Made by a program: the position numbers and the translations under genes. Shown here in pieces: positions 15,498 through 24,255 of a stretch of DNA of 64,000 nt (positions are counted from its first letter, which is position 1; each line of letters begins with the position of its first letter). Origin of the DNA: Saccharopolyspora kobensis (GTDB lineage: Bacteria > Actinomycetota > Actinomycetes > Mycobacteriales > Pseudonocardiaceae). The DNA lies in the NCBI RefSeq assembly GCF_900108315.1, contig NZ_FNVB01000002.1, positions 868,001 through 932,000 on the forward strand, in the 5' to 3' direction. The notes beneath the pieces are model-generated. The model made no database searches, was not told where the DNA came from, and saw only the letters and a program-made list of their open reading frames with translations.

Positions 15498-18184
15498 TGC
15501 GCGTGCACATCAACGAGGCCACTGTGGACGTTCCGGACGGCACCAGCGTGCTCGATGCCGTGCACACCGCCAACCTCGAACTGCCCGCGCTCTGCCACGA
15601 CGAGCGTTTGTCACCACGCGGGTCGTGCCGGACCTGCCTGGTGCGGGCAAATGAGCGCGTCGTGGCCGCCTGCACCGCTCCCGCCACGGAGGGCATGCAC
15701 ATCAGCCTCGACGATCCCGTTGCCCGGCAGGCAGCCATGGGCGCGGTCGAGCTGATCGTCTCCGAACTTCCCGCACGCGCGTTGGACGCCCCCGCCCAGC
15801 GCAGTGAACTCGTCCGGGCCTGCGACCACTTCGGCATCACGGCCAGCAGCTTCGCCGGTGCCACGCACGATCGCGGCACCGACCACTCCCACCCGTACGT
15901 CAAGCTCGACCGCGACCTGTGCATCGCCTGCGGGCGGTGCGTGGCCATGTGCGCAGAGGTCCAGGGCACCTTCGCCCTCGATCTCACCGGCCGCGGCTTC
16001 GACACGGTCGTCACCGCGGGCGACGGCGGGCCGTGGGTGTCCTCGCCCTGCGTCGGGTGCGGCGGGTGCGTGGACAGCTGCCCCACCGGTGCGCTGTCCG
16101 AACCCGGCCTGCTCGACCCCCGACCTGTCACCACGACGACCACGACCACCTGCGGCTACTGCGGTGTGGGCTGCACCCTGGACGTCCACGTCCGCGACGG
16201 CGAGATCGCCGCGATCACCCCGGTGCGCAGTGCTCCGGTCAATCGCGGCCACGCTTGCATCAAGGGCCGGTTCGCCCACACCTTCGTTCGCGCCGACGAC
16301 CGGCTCACCGCCCCGCTGATCCGCCGAGGCGGACAACTCCTCGAAGCCACCTGGGACGACGCCATCACCGTGGTCGCCGACCGGCTGGTCGCGATCAGGG
16401 ACCGGCACGGGCCGGACGCCATCGCCATGATCTCCTCCGCACGGGCGACCAACGAGGAGAACTACCTGGCGCAGAAGTTCCTCCGCACCGCCATCGGCAC
16501 CAACAGCATCGACAACTGCTCCCGCCTGTGCCACGCCCCCTCGGCGGCCGGGCTCACCGCGTCCCTCGGCCTGGCCGGCGGCACCAACCCGCTCGACGAC
16601 CTCGACCGCACCGATTGCATCCTGCTCGCCGGCGCCAACCCCACCGAAGCCCACCCCGTCGTCGGAGCCCGCATCAAACAACGGGTCCTGGCCGGGGCCC
16701 GCCTCGTGGTCATCGACCCCCGGCGCACCGAACTCGCCGCCCTCGCCGACGTCCACCTGCAAGCCCGCCCCGGCTCCAACGTCGCCGTCTTCAACGGAAT
16801 CGCCCACGTGCTGATCGCCGAGGACCACCTCGACCACGACTTCCTGAACCAGCGCACCACGGGCTTCGCCGAGCTCGCGAGGCTGGTCGAGGACTACCGG
16901 CCGGACCTCGCCTCCGAGATCGCCGATGTGCGGGCCGCGGACCTGATCGACGCTGCGCGGTTGTTCGGGCGAGCGCAGCGTCCCGTCATCGTCTACGGAC
17001 TGGGCATCACCGAACACGCCCACGGCACGGACGGCGTGCGGACCCTGACCAACCTGGCCCTGCTCCGCGGCGCAGTCGGTACCCCGGGCTGTTGCGGGAT
17101 CTTGCCGCTGCGAGGGCAGAACAACGTCCAAGGCGCCTCCGACATGGGAGCGCTCCCGGACTTCCTGCCCGGGTACCAGCCCGTCACCGACGCAGCTGTC
17201 CGCGACCGGTTCGCGGCGCTGTGGGGGCACGCGGTACCGGAGCGGCCCGGTCTGCGGATTCCGCAGATGTTCGACGCAGCGATCGCGGGGGAAGTGCGCG
17301 CGATCCACGTGATCGGCGAGGACATCGTGCAAAGCGATCCCAACGCCGCCCACGTCCGCGCCGCATTACGCGCCTGCGATCTGGTGGTCTGCCACGACTT
17401 GTTCTCGTCCCGAACGGCCGAGCACGCCGACGTCGTCCTGCCGGCCGCCTCCTTCCTGGAGAAGGACGGCACCTTCGTGAACTTCGACCGCCGCTTCCAA
17501 CGGGTGCGCCCCGCCGTGACCCCACCCGGAGGTGCGGCCAGCGACTTCGACATCCTGCACCGCATCGCCAACGCCATGGGCGTCGATCTGGGCTGCCGCA
17601 CACCTGCCGACGCGCTCGCCGAATGCGCCTCGTTGACGCCCGTCTTCGCCGGCCTGTCGCACCAGCGGCTCGACGCCGAAGGCCCCCTGCACTGGCCCTG
17701 CAGGACACTCGATCAGCCCGGCGAGGCGGTGCTCCACCTCGACCGGTTCGCCACGCCGGACGGCCGCGCCGCGCTCGCCGCCCGCCCCTACCTGCCGCCG
17801 GGGGAACAACCCGACGGCGAATTCCCGTACCTCCTGGTCACGGGTCGGCGGCTCGTGCACTACAACACCGGATCCATGACCCGCCGCACCCCCAACGCCG
17901 AACTGCTTCCCGCCGAAGCGCTCGAACTCCACCCGGTCGACGCCGCGCACCTGCACGTGGTGGACGGGGCGGAGGTGACCGTCGCCAGCCGGTGGGGCCG
18001 GGTCACCCTGACCGCGCACCTCAACCCAGATGTTGCACCCGGCCAGGTGTTCGCGGCGTTCCACTTCCCGGACGTCGCCGTCAACGACCTCACCTCGCCG
18101 CACACCGACACCGCCACCGGCTGCCCGGAGTACAAGGTCACCGCCGTCCGAATCCGGACCGAGCATGCCAAACAGCATGCGTGA
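15497..18184 (+). CDS. fdhA: formate dehydrogenase alpha subunit (molybdopterin, NAD-type)
   Basis: Oxidises formate to CO2. 895 residues from the ATG overlapping the upstream stop. N-terminal ferredoxin-like [2Fe-2S] domain (Cys 33, 44, 47, 59). Two [4Fe-4S] clusters follow (CIACGRCVAMC and PCVGCGGCVDSCPTGA), then the molybdopterin-domain cluster CGYCGVGC...HACIKGRF. The catalytic position is Cys at about residue 345 (NCSRLCHAPS), where other enzymes carry selenocysteine. A molybdopterin-guanine dinucleotide domain with a C-terminal dinucleotide-binding beta barrel (GRRLVHYNTGSMTRR) completes it. The iron-sulphur layout matches soluble NAD-linked FdhF/FdsA enzymes. An antisense 454-residue frame over its 3' end is a shadow. 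Confidence 0.94.
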   Translation: MRVHINEATVDVPDGTSVLDAVHTANLELPALCHDERLSPRGSCRTCLVRANERVVAACTAPATEGMHISLDDPVARQAAMGAVELIVSELPARALDAPAQRSELVRACDHFGITASSFAGATHDRGTDHSHPYVKLDRDLCIACGRCVAMCAEVQGTFALDLTGRGFDTVVTAGDGGPWVSSPCVGCGGCVDSCPTGALSEPGLLDPRPVTTTTTTTCGYCGVGCTLDVHVRDGEIAAITPVRSAPVNRGHACIKGRFAHTFVRADDRLTAPLIRRGGQLLEATWDDAITVVADRLVAIRDRHGPDAIAMISSARATNEENYLAQKFLRTAIGTNSIDNCSRLCHAPSAAGLTASLGLAGGTNPLDDLDRTDCILLAGANPTEAHPVVGARIKQRVLAGARLVVIDPRRTELAALADVHLQARPGSNVAVFNGIAHVLIAEDHLDHDFLNQRTTGFAELARLVEDYRPDLASEIADVRAADLIDAARLFGRAQRPVIVYGLGITEHAHGTDGVRTLTNLALLRGAVGTPGCCGILPLRGQNNVQGASDMGALPDFLPGYQPVTDAAVRDRFAALWGHAVPERPGLRIPQMFDAAIAGEVRAIHVIGEDIVQSDPNAAHVRAALRACDLVVCHDLFSSRTAEHADVVLPAASFLEKDGTFVNFDRRFQRVRPAVTPPGGAASDFDILHRIANAMGVDLGCRTPADALAECASLTPVFAGLSHQRLDAEGPLHWPCRTLDQPGEAVLHLDRFATPDGRAALAARPYLPPGEQPDGEFPYLLVTGRRLVHYNTGSMTRRTPNAELLPAEALELHPVDAAHLHVVDGAEVTVASRWGRVTLTAHLNPDVAPGQVFAAFHFPDVAVNDLTSPHTDTATGCPEYKVTAVRIRTEHAKQHA

Positions 18185-18240
18185 GCGTGGCCAAGGCGCG
18201 CGTGCGCTCACCCACCCAGCACGCCGCTCGATGCGTTCGG

Positions 18241-18684
18241 CTACTTCTCGACGACTGTTCTGCGCTGCGCACCTTCGCGAAGGTCCACGGCCAGCGCCCA
18301 TATCACGGCGACGTCGATCGCGATGATGAGCAGCGACCACACCGGCTCGTACGGGATGAACAGGAAGTTCCCCAGCGCGCTGATGCCGGCGATGATCATG
18401 CCGACGACCCGCGCCCAGGACTGGCCCATGGTCAGCGCGATACCTGTGATCGCGATCAGGACGCCCAGCACCAGGTGCACCCAGCCCCAGGCCGTGACCT
18501 CGAAGGTGAAGGCGTAGTTCGCCGTGACCACGTAGTACGAACTCTGCAGGATCGCCGTGAGCCCGACGATGACGTGGAACATCCCGACGATGATCATCAT
18601 GACGGCGGCGAACAACTCCACTCCACCGGCCCAGGACTCCCGAGCCGTCGGGTAGTGGACGCCCCCGTGTCCCGCGTGCGCCAT
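18241..18684 (-). CDS. four-helix integral membrane protein (DUF7144-like)
   Basis: 147 residues from MAHAGHGGVHYPTARESWAGG; this ATG is preferred because AAGGAG sits against the earlier ATG at 18693 and at good spacing for this one. Four transmembrane helices: VELFAAVMMIIVGMFHVIVG, WGWVHLVLGVLIAITGIAL, VVGMIIAGISALGNFLFIP and VWSLLIIAIDVAVIWALAV. The pattern fits the small DUF7144 actinobacterial membrane family; function unknown. Convergent with the formate dehydrogenase operon. Confidence 0.8.
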   Translation of the reverse strand: MAHAGHGGVHYPTARESWAGGVELFAAVMMIIVGMFHVIVGLTAILQSSYYVVTANYAFTFEVTAWGWVHLVLGVLIAITGIALTMGQSWARVVGMIIAGISALGNFLFIPYEPVWSLLIIAIDVAVIWALAVDLREGAQRRTVVEK

Positions 18685-18841
18685 GTTCCTCATCTCCTTC
18701 GCTCTGCGCCCGATCGCAGGTCAGCATCACCGCCGATGCCGCCGGCGTGGGCGTCGTCGGCCTGCTCCTGCGTGTTCGACACGACCCCCGCAGAAGTACG
18801 GCTCGATACCCCAGAATCGCGAAAGAACATGGCGGCTACCA

Positions 18842-18856
18842 AGGGCCCAACGGCCC
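18842..18856. promoter_or_regulatory. palindromic motif upstream of CBS genes
   Basis: AGGGCCCAACGGCCC, a near-perfect palindrome (GGGCC / GGCCC, spacer CAAC). It is 44 bases before the alternative start at 18893 and 134 before 18983. Nearly identical, in reverse, to 42845-42859. Confidence 0.65.
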
Positions 18857-18982
18857 CTGGCACCACGTGCTTCTCACACGGGAGGCGCATCGATGCCGTT
18901 CGACCCTCCCGGATGGCGGCTGTACCAGGCAGAGTGGCGACCGCGGCCAACTCCGCTGCGGTGGATTCAGTCGGGAGGCACG

Positions 18983-19588
18983 ATGCAAGCCGGAGACGTC
19001 ATGTCACGGCCGGTCGTCACCGTCCGCGGCTTCGACTCGATCAGGACCGCCAGCGTGGTGCTGACCGAACACGATTTCACGGCCGTACCAGTCGTCGACG
19101 ATGACGGCGTACTCATCGGCATCGTGACCGAGGCCGACCTGATCAGAGACGCGATCGCCTACGATCCCCGCAGCCGCGTCCGCGACGTCCGGACGAGCAC
19201 GCAGCCCACCCTCGTCAACCAGATCATGACCAAGAAGGTGCGCGCCGCAGCGCCGGACACCGACTGCGCCGACATCGCCGAAACGATGCTCAAGCACAAC
19301 CTGCGTACCGTTCCCGCCGTGCAGAACGGGATCGTCGTCGGCATCGTCACCCGGCGTGACCTGATGCGCGGGCTCGCCCGTGACGACGCTGTGATCCGCC
19401 GCAACCTCGGCCGGTTCGAGCAGTGGCCGGTCGCGGTGCGCGATGGCGCGGTCGTGATCACCGACCCGGTCGACGACCCGCATGCGCGCGAGGTCGCCCG
19501 GGCGGTGGCACTGGCAACCGGCAGGTCACCGTGGCCAAACCCCGGCCGCCCACCTAGCCTCCGAACGGCACTGAGACGGAGAAGGTGA
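18983..19588 (+). CDS. CBS-pair protein with BON-like C-terminus
   Basis: 201 residues from MQAGDVMSRPVVTV, the usual start of this family. Two CBS motifs (about 7-60 and 78-130) contain VVDDDGVLIGIVTEADLI and IVVGIVTRRDLMRGLA, expected to bind adenine nucleotides. The tail (RRNLGRFEQWPVAVRDGAVVITDPV) resembles a BON domain. An in-frame ATG at 18893 has an equally good GGGAGG and would add 30 residues (MPFDPPGWRLYQ...); which is used is open. A second CBS gene follows after 4 bases. Confidence 0.88.
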   Translation: MQAGDVMSRPVVTVRGFDSIRTASVVLTEHDFTAVPVVDDDGVLIGIVTEADLIRDAIAYDPRSRVRDVRTSTQPTLVNQIMTKKVRAAAPDTDCADIAETMLKHNLRTVPAVQNGIVVGIVTRRDLMRGLARDDAVIRRNLGRFEQWPVAVRDGAVVITDPVDDPHAREVARAVALATGRSPWPNPGRPPSLRTALRRRR

Positions 19589-19592
19589 AGCC

Positions 19593-19964
19593 ATGCAAGT
19601 CGAGGAAGCCTTCCACCCTGGAACACTCACCTGCGACGCGACGGATGCGCTCGCCGACGTCGCGCGGAAGATGACCGCTGACCACGTCGGTGCGCTCGCC
19701 GTGCTCGACGGCGAGCGGATCATCGGCATCATCTCCGAACGTGACCTCGTCCGGGCAATCGCGGAACAAGCCGACCCCCAGCAGACCACAGCCACGGCGT
19801 TCGCTTCCCACCAACTCGAAACAGCCACCGTCGGGGAGGACACCCAGGACGTCGCGCGCCGGATGCTCGATGCAGGCGTTCGCCACCTGCCAGTCAAACG
19901 AGGCCCTGCGGTCGTGGGAGTCATCTCCATGCGAGACCTCCTGGCGATCGAGACGTGGCTCTGA
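19593..19964 (+). CDS. CBS-domain protein (Hrp1-like)
   Basis: 123 residues consisting only of two CBS motifs: LADVARKMTADHVGALAVLDGERIIGIISERDLVRA and VARRMLDAGVRHLPVKRGPAVVGVISMRDLL. Size and layout match Hrp1 (Rv2626c) of M. tuberculosis, a hypoxia-induced DosR-regulon protein. It lies 4 bases after the preceding CBS gene and is convergent with the P-type ATPase gene at 20049. Confidence 0.88.
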   Translation: MQVEEAFHPGTLTCDATDALADVARKMTADHVGALAVLDGERIIGIISERDLVRAIAEQADPQQTTATAFASHQLETATVGEDTQDVARRMLDAGVRHLPVKRGPAVVGVISMRDLLAIETWL

Positions 19965-20048
19965 CAAGACTCCCGTCCCACTCGCCTGATAAGGCGCCTC
20001 CCGATGCGCTGTTGGAGGGTCGGCCGAGACGCCGCCGTGACGCACAGA

Positions 20049-22778
20049 TCATTCGGCGGGAGGCCCAACGCTGGTCGTGGAAGACCGGGGTCCTGCGGGA
20101 GCTGCCTGGTCGAAGTGGCGTCGCAAACGCTTGTCGGCGGCGATGACCAGCCATGCCAGGAGGGACAGCCCGAGAACGAGCGACCACAGGTGCATGCTGA
20201 TTGGGGCGGTGTGGAACAAGGAGTTGAACACCGGCAGGTAGGTGATCGCGAGCTGCCCGGCAGCTTGGACGGTCACGCCGCCCACGACCCAACGGTTGCC
20301 GAGAACGCCGATGCTCCAGATCGACCTGTTCAGCGACCGGCAGCTGAACAGGTAGGCGACCTCCACGGCGACGAAGAAGTTCACGGCCGCGGTCCTGGCC
20401 TCGGGCAACGTGGCTCCGGTGGCTTGCGCCCATTCGAACAGCCACCACGAGCCACCGACCAGCAGCACCGAGACGAGCAGGATCCGCTGGACCAAGGCAC
20501 CGGTGAGCAACGGCGTGCCCGGGTCACGGGGTGGGCGCTGCATGCTGCCCGCCTCCTTGGGCTCGAAGGCGAGCATGAGGCCGAGGGCGACGGCGGTGGT
20601 CATGTTGATCCACAGGATCTGGGTGGGCAGGATCGGCAGGGCGGAACCGACGACGATGGCCGCGAGGATGACCAGACCCTCGGCCATGTTCGTCGGCAGG
20701 GTCCACACGATGAACTTGGTGAGGTTGTCGAAGGCTCCTCGGCCTTCCTCCACGGCGGCCTCGATCGTGGCGAAGTCGTCGTCGGTGAGCACCATGTCAG
20801 CGGCTTCTTTGGCGACTTCGGTCCCGCTGAGACCCATCGCGACCCCGATGTCGGCTTGACGCAGTGCCGGGGCATCGTTGACGCCGTCGCCGGTCATCGC
20901 CACCACGTGACCACGCGCCTGGAACGCCTTGACCAGGCGGAGCTTCTGCTCGGGTGAGACCCGCGCGAACACCGAGGCGCGATCCACCGCAGCCGGCCAC
21001 TCCCGCTCCGGCAGAGCCGCCAGTTCGGCACCGGTGAGCGTCTCCGCGTGCGCACCGGCGCCGAGCAGCCCGATGCGCCTCGCGATCGACGTGGCCGTCC
21101 CCGCGTGATCGCCGGTGATCATCGTGACCTTGATCCCCGCTTCGCGGCAGGCGCGCACGGCGTCGGCGGCATGACCGCGTGGCGGGTCGAACATGGCCTG
21201 CAAACCGGTGAGGACGAGCGTTCCGGGCATCGACTTCTCCACGAGGCCGTCTTGTGCCGCAACGGGTTTCATGGCCGTGGCCAGCACCCGAAGGCCTGTT
21301 CGGGCTAGCTCATCGGCCGCGACCAGCGCGGCGCGTCGATCGATCGGCCGGTGGGTGCCGTCGGAGGCCATCTCCGAGCCGCACAACACGAGGAGCCGTT
21401 CCACCGCGCCTTTGGCCAGCACCACCCTCCCGTCGCCGTCGGGCATCTCGTGCAGGGTCGCCATGTACTGGCGGTCGGAGGTGAAGGGAATCGTCGCGAC
21501 CCGGGTGAGCTCGGCACCGTGGAGTTCCAGGTCCGCCTTGTGCGCGACCACCAGCATGGCCGCTTCGGTGGGATCGCCGACGGCGATGGGACGGCCGTCG
21601 CGTTGGGCGAGCGCGGCGTCGTTGCAGCCCGCCCCGGCGAGCAGGCACCACCGCAGCGCCTCGGAACGCGGCCGACCGACGACTTCGCCGTCCGGCGAGT
21701 ACCCCGATCCGGTGACGTCGAACCGGCCGTCCGGAGTCCACACGCACTGCACGGTCATCTGGTTCTCCGTGAGCGTGCCGGTCTTGTCCGAGCCGATCAC
21801 GGTCGTGCTGCCCAGCGTCTCCACCGCGGGCAGCCGTCGGATCACCGCCCGCCGCCTGGCCATCCGGCCGACTCCGATGGCCAGCGTGATGGTGACCGCC
21901 GCCGGCAGCCCCTCGGGGATCGCTCCGACAGCCAGTGCGACGGCCGCGGTGAACATCTCCACCGCGCCTTGCCCGCGGGCCACCCCGATGCCGAACGTCA
22001 TCACCGCCAGCGCCAGGATCGCAACGGTCAGGACCTTGCTGAACCAGGCGAGCTTGCGGGTCAGCGGGGTCGCCAGCTTCTCCGCCGCACCGAGCAGCAG
22101 GTAGATCTTGCCCAGTTCGGTCGCGGCCCCAGTGGCCACCGCAACAGCTGCACCGGACCCAGCGGTGACCAAGGTGCCCGAATGCAGCATGTTGCGACGA
22201 TCCGCCACCACCGTCGGTTCGGGCAGGGCCGGATGCTCCTTGATCACCGGAGCCGATTCGCCGGTCAGCGCGGATTCGTCGACGTGCAGGTCGGCTGCGC
22301 GGATCACCCGCATGTCTGCGGGTACCTGATCACCGGCCTCGACCAGCACGACATCACCGGGAACCAGGTCCTCAGCCGCGATCGTCCATTCGCGGCCCTC
22401 ACGAAGCGTTCGTGCCTTGGCGCGCACCATTTTCCGCAGTGCGTCGAGTGCCGACTCGGCCTTCGACTCCTCCACGAATCCGATGATCGTGTTCAGCACG
22501 ACAACGCCGAAGATCACGCCGGCGTCCACGCTTTCGCCGAACGCCAGTGTCACGACACCTGCCACCAGCAGCACGTACACCAGCGGATCGCGCACCTGCC
22601 GGAACAGCCGTACGACCGGTCCTGCCGTCCCCGGCCGGGGCAGCGCATTCGGGCCGAAGCGATCCCGCCTCCGATCCGCCTCCGCGGTGGTCAGCCCCCG
22701 ACACGCGTCGGTGCGCAGGCACCTCACCACCTCGTGAGCTTCGAGGTGGTGAGGCGGCGCAGAACCTGCTGCGATCAA
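20049..22778 (-). CDS. P-type (P2) cation-transporting ATPase, CtpF-like
   Basis: 909 residues from a TTG at 22778. The whole N-terminal cation-ATPase segment (EVVRCLRTDACRGLTTAEA) is present, and the upstream reading frame stops one base before this TTG, suggesting coupling. Actuator motif TGES (SALTGESAPV), phosphorylation motif SDKTGTLTEN near residue 330, hinge [18 protein letters not shown]4 motif AVGAIPEGLPA as in Ca2+-type pumps, and about 10 membrane helices. Ion specificity cannot be settled; CtpF of M. tuberculosis, a DosR-regulon Ca2+ pump, is the nearest functional analogue. It follows the FBPase remnant in one transcript. Confidence 0.92.
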   Translation of the reverse strand: MIAAGSAPPHHLEAHEVVRCLRTDACRGLTTAEADRRRDRFGPNALPRPGTAGPVVRLFRQVRDPLVYVLLVAGVVTLAFGESVDAGVIFGVVVLNTIIGFVEESKAESALDALRKMVRAKARTLREGREWTIAAEDLVPGDVVLVEAGDQVPADMRVIRAADLHVDESALTGESAPVIKEHPALPEPTVVADRRNMLHSGTLVTAGSGAAVAVATGAATELGKIYLLLGAAEKLATPLTRKLAWFSKVLTVAILALAVMTFGIGVARGQGAVEMFTAAVALAVGAIPEGLPAAVTITLAIGVGRMARRRAVIRRLPAVETLGSTTVIGSDKTGTLTENQMTVQCVWTPDGRFDVTGSGYSPDGEVVGRPRSEALRWCLLAGAGCNDAALAQRDGRPIAVGDPTEAAMLVVAHKADLELHGAELTRVATIPFTSDRQYMATLHEMPDGDGRVVLAKGAVERLLVLCGSEMASDGTHRPIDRRAALVAADELARTGLRVLATAMKPVAAQDGLVEKSMPGTLVLTGLQAMFDPPRGHAADAVRACREAGIKVTMITGDHAGTATSIARRIGLLGAGAHAETLTGAELAALPEREWPAAVDRASVFARVSPEQKLRLVKAFQARGHVVAMTGDGVNDAPALRQADIGVAMGLSGTEVAKEAADMVLTDDDFATIEAAVEEGRGAFDNLTKFIVWTLPTNMAEGLVILAAIVVGSALPILPTQILWINMTTAVALGLMLAFEPKEAGSMQRPPRDPGTPLLTGALVQRILLVSVLLVGGSWWLFEWAQATGATLPEARTAAVNFFVAVEVAYLFSCRSLNRSIWSIGVLGNRWVVGGVTVQAAGQLAITYLPVFNSLFHTAPISMHLWSLVLGLSLLAWLVIAADKRLRRHFDQAAPAGPRSSTTSVGPPAE

Positions 22779-22779
22779 G

Positions 22780-23281
22780 TCAGCGCGGGACTGGAACAGC
22801 GGCCTGAAGCATCGGCTGCCACCGTTCGGCCAGGAGCTCTTCCAACTCTGCCATGGTGGTGTACCTCAGTTCTTCCAGCGGCGACCGGTGCGGTTCGAAC
22901 GGGCCGTGGCGGCGCAGGTAGTCCATCACTTCGTTGGTCCGCGCTCTGGCGCGGTCGTCGAAGAGGTCCCGCGATCCCGCTGAAGGCGTCCGACAGCAGA
23001 TCCTGACCAGCTCCGCACAGACCGAGCCGCTGGGCGAACCGGGTTGTCTGCCGGAACACGTCCCAGGCGAGGGAGTGCACCGCCTCCGAGTCCGGGCCGT
23101 GCTCCTGGGCCATGGTCAACGACAGGTCGTCACCGCAGCAGGCGCTCGCCCCGCCCACCAGTAGCCGAACGGTGACGGCGGTGTTCATGGCTTCCTCGGC
23201 CGGGCTCACCATGTCCGGGTGCACGGCGGGATGACCGAGGAAACCACCTGTGTCGGCCTTGATGATGCTCAACGTAACCAT
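22780..23281 (-). pseudogene. class V fructose-1,6-bisphosphatase/aldolase with large internal deletion
   Basis: It starts well (CCAGGAGG, ATG at 23281) and reads VTLSIIKADTGGFLGHPAVHPDM, the archaeal-type FBPase N-terminus with metal-binding residues. It continues through CCGDDLSLTM and HSLAWDVFRQTTRFAQRLGLCGAGQDLLSDAFSG in shorter blocks. The protein then jumps, with a frame change, to what looks like the family C-terminus (DLFDDRARARTNEVMDYLRR, GPFEPHRSPLEELRYTT). About 200 central residues are absent. The second frame stops one base before the ATPase start. Without the centre it cannot be an active phosphatase. The intact promoter region may now serve only the ATPase. Confidence 0.75.
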
Positions 23282-23339
23282 CGCGACCTCCTGGCCGAGG
23301 ATCCGGGAACACTCTCCGTCGCGCTGAACTCCCGCCACT

Positions 23340-23354
23340 AGGGCCGACCGGCCT
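23340..23354. promoter_or_regulatory. palindromic motif between FBPase/ATPase and USP operons
   Basis: AGGGCCGACCGGCCT (GGGCC / GGCCT, spacer GACC), in the 143-base divergent intergenic region. Its centre is 30.5 bases from a GGTACC box at 23375-23380, exactly the spacing seen at 40956-40996. Confidence 0.65.
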
Positions 23355-23374
23355 TGTTCCCGTTGCACATCCGG

Positions 23375-23380
23375 GGTACC
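23375..23380. promoter_or_regulatory. GGTACC box upstream of USP gene
   Basis: Centre of CCGGGGTACCCGGG, about 47 bases before the USP start at 23425. Confidence 0.4.
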
Positions 23381-23424
23381 CGGGAAGTGACCTCGCCTTG
23401 GCCGACGGGCATGGGGGTGTGAGC

Positions 23425-24246
23425 ATGGCCGCGGACTTGCCGGTGTTCGTTGGGGTGGACGGCTCCACGCATTCGATCGGTGCCGCGATGTGGGCAGCAG
23501 GCGAGGCCGACCTGCTCCGTGCACCTGAGCTGCGTCTCGTGGTGGTCAGCAATGACCCGCTGTGCGACGACGAGGCATGGGAGACCGTGTCGGCCGTGGT
23601 GGACCGACTGGTGAGCAGCCATCCACGTCTGGAGATCTCGCCGGAAGTGGTGCACGGACATCCGGCGGACGTCCTGGTGCGACGATCGAACGAGGCACAG
23701 CTGCTCGTCGTCGGCGCACGGGGACACAGCTCGCTGAGTGCGATCCTGATCGGATCGGTCAGCACCAAGGTCGCCATGCACGCGCACTGCCCGGTCGTCG
23801 TCGTCCGGGATCACCGCGACTCCGGCCCGATCGTCGTCGGGCTGGACAACTCGCGGCACAGTCGCGCCGCGCTGGCATTCGCCTTCGACGCCGCGGCACG
23901 CCATGCGGCCGGGCTCGTGGCGGTGCACGTGTGGCGGGACGTCGGCTATGCCCCGAGCGTGCCCACGCTGAGCCTGGAGATGACCGAGGCGCGGCAGGAA
24001 GCGCAACGAGTCCTCATCCGGCAGATCGCCGGATGGACCGAGCAGTACCCGGAGGTACCGGTCCGCGAAGTCGTCCAGCGCGGACACCCGGTGGCCGAGC
24101 TGGCGGCGGCGGCCGTCGACGCGCGACTGCTGGTCGTCGGCCATCGTGGGAGGGGCGAGTTCCCCGGACTCCTGGGCTCGGTTGCCGGCGGCGTGATCCA
24201 GCACGCGTCGTGCCCGGTGGCCGTCGTACGCGGCGAGTGCAGATGA
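23425..24246 (+). CDS. tandem-domain universal stress protein
   Basis: 273 residues from MAADLPVFVGVDGSTHS. Domain 1 loop GARGHSSLSAILIGS; domain 2 loop GHRGRGEFPGLLGS is one residue shorter between glycines than the canonical G-9x-G, so nucleotide binding by the second domain is less certain. A close paralogue of the USP at 41034-41864 (both have DDEAWET after the first strand), and both have the same motif/GGTACC promoter layout. Followed after 9 bases by another tandem USP gene. Confidence 0.92.
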   Translation: MAADLPVFVGVDGSTHSIGAAMWAAGEADLLRAPELRLVVVSNDPLCDDEAWETVSAVVDRLVSSHPRLEISPEVVHGHPADVLVRRSNEAQLLVVGARGHSSLSAILIGSVSTKVAMHAHCPVVVVRDHRDSGPIVVGLDNSRHSRAALAFAFDAAARHAAGLVAVHVWRDVGYAPSVPTLSLEMTEARQEAQRVLIRQIAGWTEQYPEVPVREVVQRGHPVAELAAAAVDARLLVVGHRGRGEFPGLLGSVAGGVIQHASCPVAVVRGECR

Positions 24247-24255
24247 GGAGGCATC

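Noticed and set aside
15919..19104. 1061-residue plus-strand frame
   Set aside because: Arg/Pro/His-rich out-of-frame shadow over the formate dehydrogenase alpha gene.
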